A stretch of 64,000 nt of DNA from Cyanodermella asteris (Eukaryota; Ascomycota; Lecanoromycetes; Ostropales; Stictidaceae): contig UYJD01000008.1 in the NCBI GenBank assembly GCA_900618795.1, forward strand, positions 941,662 through 1,005,661. Direction: 5' to 3'. The notes below the pieces were generated by a model, which was given only the letters and a program-made list of their open reading frames with translations, made no database searches and was not told where the DNA came from. The position numbers were made by a program, and so were the translations under genes. Below are positions 1 to 10,244 of this stretch, piece after piece. Position 1 is the stretch's first letter, and the number at the start of each line of letters is the position of its first letter.

Positions 1-333
1 CATGGAAAGCACCCCAGCTACTTCCTGCAGCTAGCCTTGAATCAGATGACCGCCCTGACTAGTGCTGCGGCAAAGTCGAACGAAAAAGGAGCCAATTTTG
101 GAAAGAGATGTGATGTCTGATTGGGTTTCGGAAGAGACCTTGACGGCTGAAATGTGGTCGAGAAGTGTATCAGGCTGAAAATTGTTGACCAATGCGAGAG
201 AGGTTTAGAAGTGCGACAATGTCGCTGCTGCAAATAGGCCGCATTCCCCTCGACCATATGAAGACGATTGTATATGCAGGGTTTTCCTGTTTCCTAATTC
301 TAGCGAAAGTCTGAAGAACAAACGTCGAGCATC
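1..333. other. Intergenic, upstream of the Hsp70-like gene
   Basis: No coding signal was recognised on either strand. The stretch presumably holds the promoter and 5' leader of the Hsp70-like gene that starts at 334. Confidence 0.4.
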
Positions 334-2387
334 ATGGCGGCCTGGCAGAATATCCCCGACATGGTCATCGGGATCGACTTTGGCATGACAAGCACCGGTA
401 CGTACATGCTTCTACTGACAAATGCGAAATGATGCTTTTTCTTGTGCTTGCATACTGATTTGTCAATTCAAGCTGTCGCATACGCCTTCGGTCCAGCTTG
501 GGAACGTCCCGAAAACATCCAACAATGGGAAGGCCTCGCCGTAAACCAAGCCCAAAACAAAGTCCCCAGCGCCATTTCCTACGCAAACAACAAGATCCAA
601 TGGGGCTTTGGGTGCGACTACGACGACGACTCCGGTCCGAACATGCCCAATGACGATTTCAAATTGGAGCTCGACCCGCGCTATCTTCCCGACGATCCAA
701 ACAGAACCCAGTCGCCGAAGTGCGGCAGTGGTATGCTGACTACATGCGATGTCTGCACGACTTTCTGGCGCGGCGTTTCGACAACTACTCGCCGTATTGG
801 CGGGAGCAGAAAGTACAGTGGCACTTTAGCATGCCTACAACGTGGACAAACCTACAGATGAAAAGGGAGATTCAGGAGATACTTGGTAATGTAGGTTTTG
901 GGCTTGATGGCCGGCAGCATACGTAGGAGATTAGCTTGACAGAAGCAGAGGCCGCGGCGATTCATGCTGCCAAGCAGCAGGCCTATAGGAAGGATGACGT
1001 TGTACTTGTCTGTGATGCTGGAGGTGGTACTACGGATGTGAACATCCTCAGGATGGATTCGAATCCCGGAGAGCCTACGGTTCTGACGCCGCTTGATCAC
1101 GATGAGGGACGTGAAATTGGGTCGACCAATATCGATGACTCGTTTCGAAAGTGGGCAGAAGAGCGTCTTGGACAACCTGAAGTCGCGAAGAATCTCACTC
1201 ACTCACCGGCCATCACAGCCCGGCGAATGATTCGCAGCCACGGGATGCGATTCCTGAGCGTCAAATGTGGCTTCTATGATGGCGCCGTCTCGCAGCAGCC
1301 TGCATACCCACTACAGATTCCTGGCATGCAGCAAGAACCACCATTGGACTTTCCCGAAGCCAACATCGAAGGCTCGAAACTTGTGCTCACCAGAGAAGAG
1401 CTCCAAGGATTCTTCGACACCGAGATTGATCGCATGATAGAGTTGATTGACGAGCGCATTGACAGTCTGGCTCAGAAACACGATGTCGATATTTCCTGGC
1501 TCATTCTGTCAGGCGGTTTGGGAAGCTCAGGCTACGTTCGTGAGCGTCTCTGCGATGCATACGAGCGTGGCCGAAGAACAAAGAAAGCAAACGCTTCGCG
1601 AATGCGTATTCTCCAAGGTCATGGAGCGCAGACCGGTGTTTCTCAAGGGTTGGTCCAGGATAGAATTCAGCGTTTGAAGTTCAATCAATCGATCTTCAGT
1701 CTCAAATGCGCCCAAGCCAGCTACGGGGTCGTCGTCAAAGAGAGATGGGATCCTAAGATCCATGGCCAATGCGAAACGTTCTTCGATCCACTTTCGAAGT
1801 TGACGTTTGTGCTGAACAGAATACACTGGATCATCAAGAAAGGCCAGCCCATCAACACCGAAGAGACCTTCGGCCGAAAGCAGTACTGGGTCCACGTCGA
1901 CGAAGACATGGTCTACGAAACCCGAACAGCAACAATCGTCCAATCGACAAATCCCATCGAGAATCTCCCCCAATTTCACACCGACCTGGAGAAGAACAAC
2001 TTCGAAGAAGCCTGCCGCGTCCGGTTCCAGCTACCAACATCTCAAGTCGTGAGGAAGCGACGGAGCTGGTGGAAATGCGGCAGCTACTTCTTCGAATGCA
2101 TCTTCTTCATCAAGGCCATTCCCGAGATGACGGAGATCAGATTCCAGATGTTGACCAAGGATGGGCACGTGTGTAGTCGAGAGGATGGCAAAGTGGATGT
2201 GGAATGGGGACAGAAGGCGCCGTTGCCAGAGGCTCGTCCGCCGAATCGAGCGACGGCGATGGGTCAGCTTTATGCTCCGGATTTACATGAGCATTATGGA
2301 ACTCAGCTTGTTCCCGCGCGGTCCACTACAGATTATTCACCTGTGCTTCCAGCCCGACCTACTACGACGAGGGGCAGTATGGCGTGA
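334..2387 (+). pseudogene. Hsp70-like (HSPA12-type) ATPase, frame disrupted
   Basis: Actin-fold ATPase of the Hsp70-like family that is expanded in filamentous fungi. The ATG at 334 opens a short exon (334-397) with the phosphate-1 motif IDFGMTSTA, followed by an intron at 398-472. Exon 2 carries phosphate-2 (CDAGGGTTDVNILRM, about 1008-1050), the typical stretch EISLTEAEAAAIH just before it, and the adenosine-binding motif LILSGGLGSSGYVRERL near 1500. Two things break the reading. The frame changes without a usable intron between about 696 and 713, between DDPNRTQ and AEVRQWYADY. An in-frame TAG lies at 924-926, exactly where the family reads through into EISLTEAE. Bases 891-926 begin GTAGGT and end GTAG, so they could be read as an intron, but 36 bases is very short and the lost residues (VGFGLDG) look like family sequence. 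It is either a decaying paralog or a gene with sequencing errors. The function of this family in fungi is not established. Confidence 0.75.
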
Positions 2388-3440
2388 CGGATTGCCCATT
2401 TCCTCTGGCGACGGGATTTTGTTGATAACTTTGTGATATTCAAATTGATACCCTTGTTTGATAGAAGCTCGCCGTCGTTGGACGGAAACCTCATCGAGGG
2501 CGAGTCCCGGGCAACATGGATGGGACCTTTGAGCCCGGTCAGCATTCGTGCTCTGATATTAAAGACTTCAGAGGCCAATCAACGAAAACTTTCAAACCCG
2601 ATCCCGAACGAGCGAGGAGCGATAATCCGCAAGAAGATGTGAAACATAGGTTCCCTTGCGAATGCCTGATATCTTTGAAATCCTGCGCTACTCCAAAGGT
2701 GGGCATAAAAGTACTCGCGAGAATACTGGTGGCAGGACTCGCGCAACGACTTTTCCTTACCCACTTTGGGCCTTCCACGGACAATCCGGCTTTCACATCG
2801 GAAGTGCGCGATGCAAGACTGACACGTAGAAGAGCCTCACCGAGCACGGTAGGAAGTGATATGTTTGTCGCTATCAATATTTGACCTCTCAATCTGTCGA
2901 AAGTGACTCGGTTCCGAAGTGGCTGGCGTACGAATTGGTGTCGCACGCGTACTGTGGGTTTCAGGCGCTGAAAATTCAACGTCAAAACTCAGCCGGCTGC
3001 CACCGCGGTCTTGAACGTCGTCAACAAAGGCGGTTCGCTACCTGCTTTACATCTTGTACATCGATGATCTCATTGGATACACTCTGGGCCGGACGGGCCC
3101 GCAGCTTACAAGCTTGAGTGATCGCTAAAGAAAGAACTCCCCTTATCTTTCGTAGCGTGGATCCAGACGTCGGCAACGGGCTCGTGCGCCAACTAATACA
3201 CGCTGAAGAGATTGAGTCCGATCCTTCTTCATCGAATCCTTCTCCCAAAAATCTTCGTTAAGACACTTTTGCTTCATTCTGTGTTTACGTATACCCTTCT
3301 TCATCATCTTAACAAGCCACATACAATTCTTGTACTTGAACTGTCTACACCAACCCGAACCCAAGCTTTGCTACAATTAGCATCCTATTTCGCCGATTTG
3401 TCCCATTTGCAATTTAGATCCATTCACAGACAACCTCACC
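2388..3440. other. Intergenic, 1.05 kb
   Basis: No protein-like reading frame was recognised. Small overlapping frames on both strands lack family motifs. The last 250 bases are pyrimidine-rich and precede the aah1 ATG, as in a fungal promoter and leader. Confidence 0.4.
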
Positions 3441-4483
3441 ATGACCGACTCTCCAACTGCCGCCTGGCTCGCCGCCCTCCCGAAATGCGAACACCACGTC
3501 CACATCGAAGGCTGCCTCTCCCCACCGCTCGAATTCATCCTCGCCAAACGAAACAACATCCCCCTCCCCGCCTCCGAAGATCCCTCCTTCACCTCCGCCT
3601 CCGCCCTCCAAGACCGCTACAGCCGCTTCACCTCCCTGGACGACTTCCTGCACTACTACTACATCGGCATGAGCGTCCTGATCCACCCCTCCGACTTTAC
3701 GACCTCGGCACGGAATATTTCCGGCGCGCCCGCGCAGACGGCGTCCGACATGCCGAAATCTTCTTCGATCCACAGGCGCACACGAGCCGGTGCATCGAGT
3801 TGAGCGTCGTGGTCGACGCGCTGGTGCGTGCGGCGCGGGATGCGGAAAGGGAACTCGGCATTAGCGTGTTGATCATTCCGTGCTTTTTGAGGCATCTGCC
3901 TCAGGGGGACGCCTTGACACATTTGGAGATGTTGAAGCCGGATCTGGTGAGCGGGAAGCTGTTGGGTGTCGGGCTCGACAGTTCGGAGAAGGGGTTCCCG
4001 GCAGAGTTGTTCAAGGACGTGTACGCTCGAGCGGGCGAGATGGGGGTGAAGCTCACGGCGCACGCCGGGGAGGAAGGGGGCCCCGGTGCGATCCGAGATA
4101 CGTTGAGGCATCTCGATGTGATGCGCATCGACCACGGTGTCGCAATGGCGGAGGATGAGGCGTTGATGAAGGAGTTTGCCGAGAAGCGGACCCTGGTCAC
4201 GGTTTGTCCGGTCAGCAATATCCAGTTGCGGGTCTTTGAGAAGGTGGAGCAGGTTCCCGTGAGGAAGTTTCTTGAAGCTGGGGTGCGGTTCTCGATCAAT
4301 TCGGATGATCCGGCGTACTTTGGGGCGTGGACGCTGGAATGCTATGAGGCGGTGCAGAAGGCGTTTGGGCTGAGCAAAGAGGAGTGGGTCACGATTGCGA
4401 GCAACTCGATTGAGGGGAGTTGGTGTCGTGAGGAAAGAAAGGTGGAACTGAGAGCGCTTCTTGGGGAAGCTGCTGAGTCGTGA
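3441..4483 (+). CDS. aah1: Adenosine/adenine deaminase (Aah1 type), one frame break
   Basis: Zinc hydrolase of the adenosine deaminase family that deaminates adenine (to hypoxanthine) or adenosine in purine salvage. From the ATG at 3441 the protein starts with LPKCEHHVHIEGCL, which carries the H-x-H zinc pair, and runs to MSVLIHPSDF. There the frame changes at the TTT of 3696-3698. The other frame continues without loss as YDLGTEYFRRARADGV and AEIFFDPQAHTSR, then GVGLDSSE, HAGEEGGP (catalytic His and Glu), RIDHGV and SINSDDPAYF (zinc Asp). One extra T in the run would give GAC TTT TAC GAC and about 347 residues, the normal family size. No GT-AG intron fits. All catalytic residues are present, so a sequencing error or a very recent indel is more likely than an old pseudogene. 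Aah1 adenine deaminase is the closer subgroup, judging from the DGVRHAEIFFDPQAHT signature. Confidence 0.88.
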
Positions 4484-4840
4484 AAATGTTGAAGCTGTTT
4501 GGTAACGATAGTCAATGGATATATTTGAGCTTCTTCGAATCGGCTCTGGCAGCAAGGCGCTGCAACACTGACCTTGGCTGGGTGAGCTCAATCACGCTTC
4601 CCTAGGATGTAGTTGGGAGTAGGCTCTCACAGTAACAATGTAACCCGCCGCGCACAGAGGGAGCCCATCGCCGAGTGACAGATCCCAAACCGAATAACTG
4701 TCACAACTCGAAAGTTGTAGTGTCATAGCACCTGAAATTGGTGACTGCCATAGCGGAAGCATCTGGAAATTGTTGATCTTGTGTTTCTCGAATTTTAGAC
4801 GGGCCGATTATGTTTAAACTCAACTAACATTGTTGCGGAG
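4484..4840. other. Convergent intergenic, aah1 and permease 3' ends
   Basis: The 3' ends of aah1 (plus) and the permease (minus) face each other here. No gene was recognised; the stretch should hold both 3' UTRs. Confidence 0.45.
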
Positions 4841-6472
4841 CTACAAATCCTTTGCAAGCCTCGAGACCGGCGGCACATAGACCTTTCTCGCATGCACAAA
4901 ATACCAAACCACAGCCACAATCGCCACTCCACCGTACACCGCACTGGCCCAATTCATCGTCGTCGCATCCACGGGCGTTCCCAACGGAAAGAACGTGAAC
5001 ACGTACGCAAGGCTCGTATAAGCCAGCCCGACCACATTGCACACCATTCCCCATGTCGGCCCCAGGTTCCAGCGCCGGGGCAAGAGCTCCTCGCCTCGGA
5101 TTCTCTTCCACAGAACGCATCCGACAGAGATGACGTAAGACGACAGCAATGCCACGACGCCGATTGCCAGGATTGCGTTGAACGCTACGCTGCTGCCGAG
5201 ATTGATTAGACTGAGCAGAGCGGTGACGAACCACGACACGATGACGGCGTTAAGGGGGATGCCCAGGGACGAATGCACATGCGCCAGAGTCCGTGAGAAG
5301 GGAAGCCCGTCATCGCGGGCAAAGGCGAACATTTGACGTGACCCGGTGGCGAGGTTTGAAATGGCGCTGCAGAGGATGAGCAGGCACAGGACGCTGGTCA
5401 TGACTGTCGCGCCGGCGTAGCTCGACGTTGCAGTATAGAAGCTGCCGATGAAGGCAAAGTTGTATTTGGGCTGGAGAGCGTCATCGACGGGGCCCAGTGT
5501 GTAGGCGAAGGTGATCATCATGACAAGCCCCGAGAGGCCGTTCAGGAGGAGAGTACCGACCATGGCCATCGGGAGCGTGCGGGAGGCATCGCGGACCTCT
5601 TCAGCTGTGACGGTCGTCAGTTTGTGGGCGTTGAACTTGGATGCAATACACTTACCCATGTGCACAACTGAGTCTGGTCCAATGAGGATGAATACCGGAC
5701 CAGTGAACCCAACTAGGCACGCCAGCCCAATCGACGACCAGCCATTATATACCTCGAAGTCAGTCCAGACCTCGAGACTGCTATGTCGAGGAGCAAGGAC
5801 CCAAAGCGGGATGAGAACCGCAAAGAAGCCGACAACGTGGAGTACGAGGACGGCGTTTTCGAGCTTCGGGAGATGTTTTGCAAGTAGGCTGTTGAAGATG
5901 ACAGCAATCGAGACAGCTGCGATTGTTATCAGGACCGCGTGCCAGGGTTGCGGAGCGTAGTCTTCATCGTTGAGAATGATCATGCCCTGAATCTGTAGAG
6001 CAACGGCGAAGCACTGCCCGGCAATGCCTGCTTGCCACCCAAGCACGCCAAACCAGCCCATGGTGTAGCTCAAGATCTTCTGATAAGACTTTGGTGCAAA
6101 CTCCGAGATCCAATGGTATTGCCCTCCAGAAGTCGGCGCCATTTCGGCCATTTCGGCCATGGACAGTATTGCAGCACCGAAGCCGACAAGGGCAACGACA
6201 AACATCCACACCATCCCAGCAAGACCCCCATTTCCCAAAGAGTAGCTCACAGAGGTAAAAACACCCTCCCAGGTACACATGAGCCCTGCTGCAAAGCCCA
6301 GGGCTGGAAAGAGGCCAAAATTTCGCCGGAACTCTTGCGTCTTTCCCATTCTTGCCATATCGCGCCGGTCGTCTGCGGTGCCGGCCTTCTCAGGCGGCAA
6401 TTCCGAATACAGCAGTTCATCGTGAAAGATGGCAGTTGAGGAACCCTGTTTCAAATCACATGACGCAGCCAT
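4841..6472 (-). CDS. APC-family amino acid/choline permease
   Basis: Plasma-membrane transporter of the APC superfamily, amino acid/choline transporter group (relatives of yeast Uga4 and Hnm1). It would import GABA, choline or another amine or amino acid; the substrate cannot be read from sequence. The ATG at 6472 starts MAASCDLK. A cytosolic N-terminus is followed by about 12 hydrophobic segments. The conserved TM3 region reads MAPTSGGQYHW and a loop signature reads EEVRDASRTLP. An intron of 51 bases (5605-5655, GTAAGT to ACAG) interrupts the codon between VVHM and EEVRDA. It has no stop and is a multiple of three, so an unspliced reading stays open and adds 17 residues. The spliced product is 526 residues. 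The gene diverges from the GH3 gene with 295 bases between the start codons. Confidence 0.9.
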   Translation of the reverse strand: MAASCDLKQGSSTAIFHDELLYSELPPEKAGTADDRRDMARMGKTQEFRRNFGLFPALGFAAGLMCTWEGVFTSVSYSLGNGGLAGMVWMFVVALVGFGAAILSMAEMAEMAPTSGGQYHWISEFAPKSYQKILSYTMGWFGVLGWQAGIAGQCFAVALQIQGMIILNDEDYAPQPWHAVLITIAAVSIAVIFNSLLAKHLPKLENAVLVLHVVGFFAVLIPLWVLAPRHSSLEVWTDFEVYNGWSSIGLACLVGFTGPVFILIGPDSVVHMGKCIASKFNAHKLTTVTAEEVRDASRTLPMAMVGTLLLNGLSGLVMMITFAYTLGPVDDALQPKYNFAFIGSFYTATSSYAGATVMTSVLCLLILCSAISNLATGSRQMFAFARDDGLPFSRTLAHVHSSLGIPLNAVIVSWFVTALLSLINLGSSVAFNAILAIGVVALLSSYVISVGCVLWKRIRGEELLPRRWNLGPTWGMVCNVVGLAYTSLAYVFTFFPLGTPVDATTMNWASAVYGGVAIVAVVWYFVHARKVYVPPVSRLAKDL

Positions 6473-6767
6473 CGCTGCCCAAGCGGTGATTGGTCGCAAT
6501 CTGCTAGCTCAGTCTCGAGCTCTTGACAAGCTCTTTTCGAGACGCTGATTCACCCTTGTTGCTCATTCCTGGTCTACTCAATCGACATGTCCAATGAGTC
6601 TGTTGGTTATCTGATGCTCATACTCGACTTTTGAATGTGATTGTGCGGGAGCCCCGGTTAGACGTCACGCGTCTTATGTTTCACTAAACTTGACGACCAT
6701 TCACAACTAATCCACCTGGCTTGGTTCTTCAGGTTCAAAAAACCACGAGTCCAAGCATTCTCTCGTC

Positions 6768-9767
6768 ATGGCTCGCGGGGATGATGAGAAAGCTGTCCAA
6801 CAGTCCCTCCTCGGGCCCGGTAACCGTCCAGCAGATGACGAAGAACACGAGCTCGCTTCGCTGGCGTCCTCAACATCCTCACAGGACGACGCGGACCGCA
6901 AAGAGCTGATGCATGAGCTTGAAGACGAGGGCGACGTGTTACGGGCCTCGTCTCATCGCAAGTCTGCCGCGGCTGAAGCTTACATTGACCGACCAAGCCG
7001 AAGTGGACTGCCGCTTTTCCGATTGCCCAGCAAGCGCTGCTTGATAATAACTGTCAGCGTATTCGGTGCCCTCTTCCTTCTCCTCGGTGGTTCCGCCTAT
7101 CATATCGTTCGCAACATTGTACCGGCTAACGGCCAGAGTCCGCCTTGGTACCCATCACCGAAAGGCGGAACTGATCCTAGTTGGGAGGGAGCATACGCAA
7201 AGGCGGCTAAGATGGTGGCAAAGATGAGCCTGTTGGAGAAAGTCAATGTAACTACGGGTACGGGATGGGCAGCTGATTTGTGCGTGGGCAATACAGCTCC
7301 AGCAGTTGATGCGGGCTTTCCAGCACTATGCTTACAGGATGGCCCATTGGGGATTCGCTTTGCGGATCATGCCACTGCGTGGCCAGCCGGAATTCATGTC
7401 GGCGCAACGTGGAACAAGCAGCTGATGCATTTGCGAGGAAAGTTGATGGGCCAGGAGGCGCGTGGAAAGGGTATCAATGTCGTTTTGGGACCCTCGGTTG
7501 GTCCTCTAGGTCGAATGCCAGCTGGCGGAAGAAACTGGGAGGGGTTTGGACCGGACCCAGTTCTTGCAGGGATTGCAGCTGCAGAGACGGTGAAAGGCAT
7601 CCAGGAGGAGGGTGTCATCGCGACTATCAAGCATTTCGTGGCAAATGAACAGGAGCATTTTCGACAAAGCTGGGAATGGGGCTTACCAAATGCGATCAGC
7701 GTCTATCTTGATGACAGAACACTGATGGAGATGTACGCATGGCCATTCCAGGACGCAATCAAAGCTGGCGTCGGAAGCTTGATGTGCAGCTATAATCAAG
7801 TCAACAGCAGTTATGCATGCGGAAACAGCTGGCTCATGAACGGAGTCCTCAAACACAAGTTTGGCTTTCAAGGATTCATTCAGAGCGACTGGCTGGCTAA
7901 GCGGAGTGGGGTCGGCAGTGCTCTTGCGGGTCTAGATATGGATATGCCTGGAGATGGACTCTTGTGGGCTAGAGGCAACACGCTCTGGGGCCAGCATCTG
8001 ACCATGGCGGTACTGAATGGCAGCTTACCGGTTGAGAGACTGGATGATATGGCTCTAAGAATTGTGGCTGCGTGGTATCAAATGGGTCAGGACGATGAGG
8101 AGAAATGGCCGAAACAAGGTCCAAATGGTGGCGATGGACCCAACTTCTCGAGCTGGACGAACGAAGCCGAGGGTAAAATACACGATGCCAGTGATGATGA
8201 TACGACAGCTATCGTCAACCAATTCGTTGATGTTCAGGGGTACGGCAAAGACTTTCACGGCCACACAGCCAAAGAGATTGCAACAGAGGGTCTCGTCCTG
8301 CTCAAGAACTCCGATTCAATACTGCCTTTCAATTCGACTCAAATGGGCCTAGACGCGACTGCGAAAGGCCGGAAACACAAGATTGGTGTCTTTGGTGAAG
8401 ATGCTGGGCTTGCACCAGGTGGACCTAATCAATGTGAAGACAGATCATGCAACGAAGGCACCCTAGCTATGGGCTGGGGAAGCGGTGCTGTTGAGTTTCC
8501 TTATTTAGTCGACCCGCTCAAAGCTCTTGAGTCAGCATTCGATTTTGAAGCGGTTGACTTGGCCGTGGATACCAGCAACAAGCCTTCGCTCCGTGGTACC
8601 GACGAGAAGCCTGCTCCAGGAGATCAAGATATTTGCTTGGTCTTCGCCAGTGCCGATGCCGGAGAAGGCTTTCACGCTTGGGCTGGAGTCAAGGGCGACC
8701 GCAACGATCTGAAGCTACAAAAAGATGGCGACAAACTGATTACCACAGTCGCAAACGCTTGCGGTGGTCCCGTCGTTGTCATTATACATACTGTTGGTCC
8801 AGTTCTCATGGACGAATGGATTGCACATCCCAACATCCGTGCTGTCATCAATGCAGGGCTCCCAGGAGAGGAATCAGGCAATGCGTTGACTGACATTCTC
8901 TTCGGCCGCGTCGACGCAACGGGGCGTCTGCCGTACACAATAGCACAACGCGAAAAAGATTATGGCGAAGCGGGAAAGATTTTGTACATGCCTAATGGCG
9001 CAATCCCCACTCAAGAATTCACAGAGGGTCTCCTCATCGACTACCGTCATTTCGACCACTATGACATCACACCACGCTTCGAATTCGGATATGGACTGAG
9101 CTTCACGACATGGGAATTCAGTCCCTCGATCATCAAGGAACTGAAGCCAAAATCTGCTGCTGTTGACTCAGCTGCTACAAAGAGTATCGAGCCTCCAGTG
9201 ATCGATGCAAGCCGATCCATGACTCCGGAGGAGGCCCTCTTCCCGCAGTCTTTCCGTCAGCTCAAGGGCCGGGTCTACCCATACCTCATTCCTTCCGATC
9301 TACCAAATGCTTACGCTCCAAACTCCACAAATGGCAAGTCCCCGTTCCCCTACCCAGAAGGATACGACACGAACGCCCCTCAACCTCGCAGTAAAGGGGC
9401 GAGCGGGATTCAAGGTGGTCACCCGGCATTGTGGGACGAGCACCTCTCTTTCAGTGTGACGGTGACCAACACTGGGACACGACCAGGCAAGCAGGTTGTA
9501 CAAGTGTACGTCGGCATTACTGGATCAGTGAAGGACGATGTGACCGGTGAGGTCATTGACTTTCCCAAGAAAGTCTTGAGACAATTTGAAAAAACAGACT
9601 TGCTTCAGCCTGGTGAGAAGCAGGAAGTGGAAATGAAGTTGACGAGGCGAGATTTGAGCTACTGGAGTGTTTCCAGAGCAGAGTGGATTATGCCAGTGGC
9701 AGAAGGCTCGCATCAAATCATGCTTGGAACGAGTTCGAGGGAGATCGTTGAGACGAAAACGTGGTAG
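6768..9767 (+). CDS. GH3 beta-glucosidase, membrane-anchored
   Basis: Glycoside hydrolase family 3 enzyme that releases glucose from the non-reducing end of beta-glucosides. It is 999 residues from the ATG at 6768, without introns. Residues 1-90 are hydrophilic and acidic with no signal peptide. Residues 91-113 form one hydrophobic segment (LIITVSVFGALFLLLGG), so the protein should be type II with its catalytic part outside the plasma membrane or in the secretory lumen. The (beta/alpha)8 domain carries the nucleophile at about D374 in FIQSDWLAKRSG, and KHFVANEQEH lies upstream. Then come the alpha/beta sandwich (GLPGEESGNALTDILFG) and a C-terminal fibronectin III-like domain ending near GSHQIMLGTSS. 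The closest known types are the transmembrane beta-glucosidases of Aspergillus. Substrate (cellobiose, laminaribiose or a plant glycoside) is not clear. Confidence 0.94.
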   Translation: MARGDDEKAVQQSLLGPGNRPADDEEHELASLASSTSSQDDADRKELMHELEDEGDVLRASSHRKSAAAEAYIDRPSRSGLPLFRLPSKRCLIITVSVFGALFLLLGGSAYHIVRNIVPANGQSPPWYPSPKGGTDPSWEGAYAKAAKMVAKMSLLEKVNVTTGTGWAADLCVGNTAPAVDAGFPALCLQDGPLGIRFADHATAWPAGIHVGATWNKQLMHLRGKLMGQEARGKGINVVLGPSVGPLGRMPAGGRNWEGFGPDPVLAGIAAAETVKGIQEEGVIATIKHFVANEQEHFRQSWEWGLPNAISVYLDDRTLMEMYAWPFQDAIKAGVGSLMCSYNQVNSSYACGNSWLMNGVLKHKFGFQGFIQSDWLAKRSGVGSALAGLDMDMPGDGLLWARGNTLWGQHLTMAVLNGSLPVERLDDMALRIVAAWYQMGQDDEEKWPKQGPNGGDGPNFSSWTNEAEGKIHDASDDDTTAIVNQFVDVQGYGKDFHGHTAKEIATEGLVLLKNSDSILPFNSTQMGLDATAKGRKHKIGVFGEDAGLAPGGPNQCEDRSCNEGTLAMGWGSGAVEFPYLVDPLKALESAFDFEAVDLAVDTSNKPSLRGTDEKPAPGDQDICLVFASADAGEGFHAWAGVKGDRNDLKLQKDGDKLITTVANACGGPVVVIIHTVGPVLMDEWIAHPNIRAVINAGLPGEESGNALTDILFGRVDATGRLPYTIAQREKDYGEAGKILYMPNGAIPTQEFTEGLLIDYRHFDHYDITPRFEFGYGLSFTTWEFSPSIIKELKPKSAAVDSAATKSIEPPVIDASRSMTPEEALFPQSFRQLKGRVYPYLIPSDLPNAYAPNSTNGKSPFPYPEGYDTNAPQPRSKGASGIQGGHPALWDEHLSFSVTVTNTGTRPGKQVVQVYVGITGSVKDDVTGEVIDFPKKVLRQFEKTDLLQPGEKQEVEMKLTRRDLSYWSVSRAEWIMPVAEGSHQIMLGTSSREIVETKTW

Positions 9768-10244
9768 GCGGGGTGCATAGTGCCTCTGATTACATAGGCT
9801 ACCTGCAACTTGGACAGGGAGTGCGCAAGCGGCGTGTCCCTTGCGTCCCCAGCAACAGGACAGTGATTGTTGTCTACCGTGTTTGCCAAAACGGCTGCAA
9901 CGTGGTACGATGGGCCGTTTGACAGAAACGATCCAGACATACCGAGAAAATGGCTCAGGGGTCTGCTCTTGGATGAGGAAAGCCCATTCAGCTAGCTTTT
10001 CTAAAGCCCTGAGCTTTGGGGTACGATCCGAGAAACGTCCCTTCATTGGCTGTGGACTGAGCTCAGGCAACTTGTGGAAGTCAATGAGTTGTCGCGGTGC
10101 CACAAAGGCGATTCGGGAGCATCTTGCCGCAGCTCAGCTAGACATGCGTTCAAGATGAATATAAAGATAAATTGTACACCGACTCTTGTCAGAACAGTTT
10201 GCCATCGTAAGGCCATGCCATTGCGTCTGCGTCGCTGAACCAGC
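9768..10244. other. Intergenic, GH3 terminator to secreted-protein promoter
   Basis: No gene was recognised. It holds the GH3 3' region and the promoter of the next gene, including a TATA-like box at 10160-10166. Confidence 0.45.
10160..10166 (+). promoter_or_regulatory. TATA-like box, secreted glycoprotein gene
   Basis: TATAAAG lies 85 bases upstream of the ATG at 10245 in an otherwise mixed-composition promoter. Distance and strand fit a core promoter, but a match this short can occur by chance. Confidence 0.35.

Noticed and set aside
891-926. Intron of 36 bases in the Hsp70-like gene
   Set aside because: It has GT-AG ends and keeps the frame, but it is too short for a usual fungal intron and would remove family-like residues. 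It is reported as an alternative, not as the main reading.
3659-4591. Minus-strand open frame of 310 codons opposite aah1
   Set aside because: It is the antisense of the deaminase, whose sense frame has all family motifs; the antisense product has no recognised domain and is rich in Arg, Pro and His as expected from GC-rich shadow frames.
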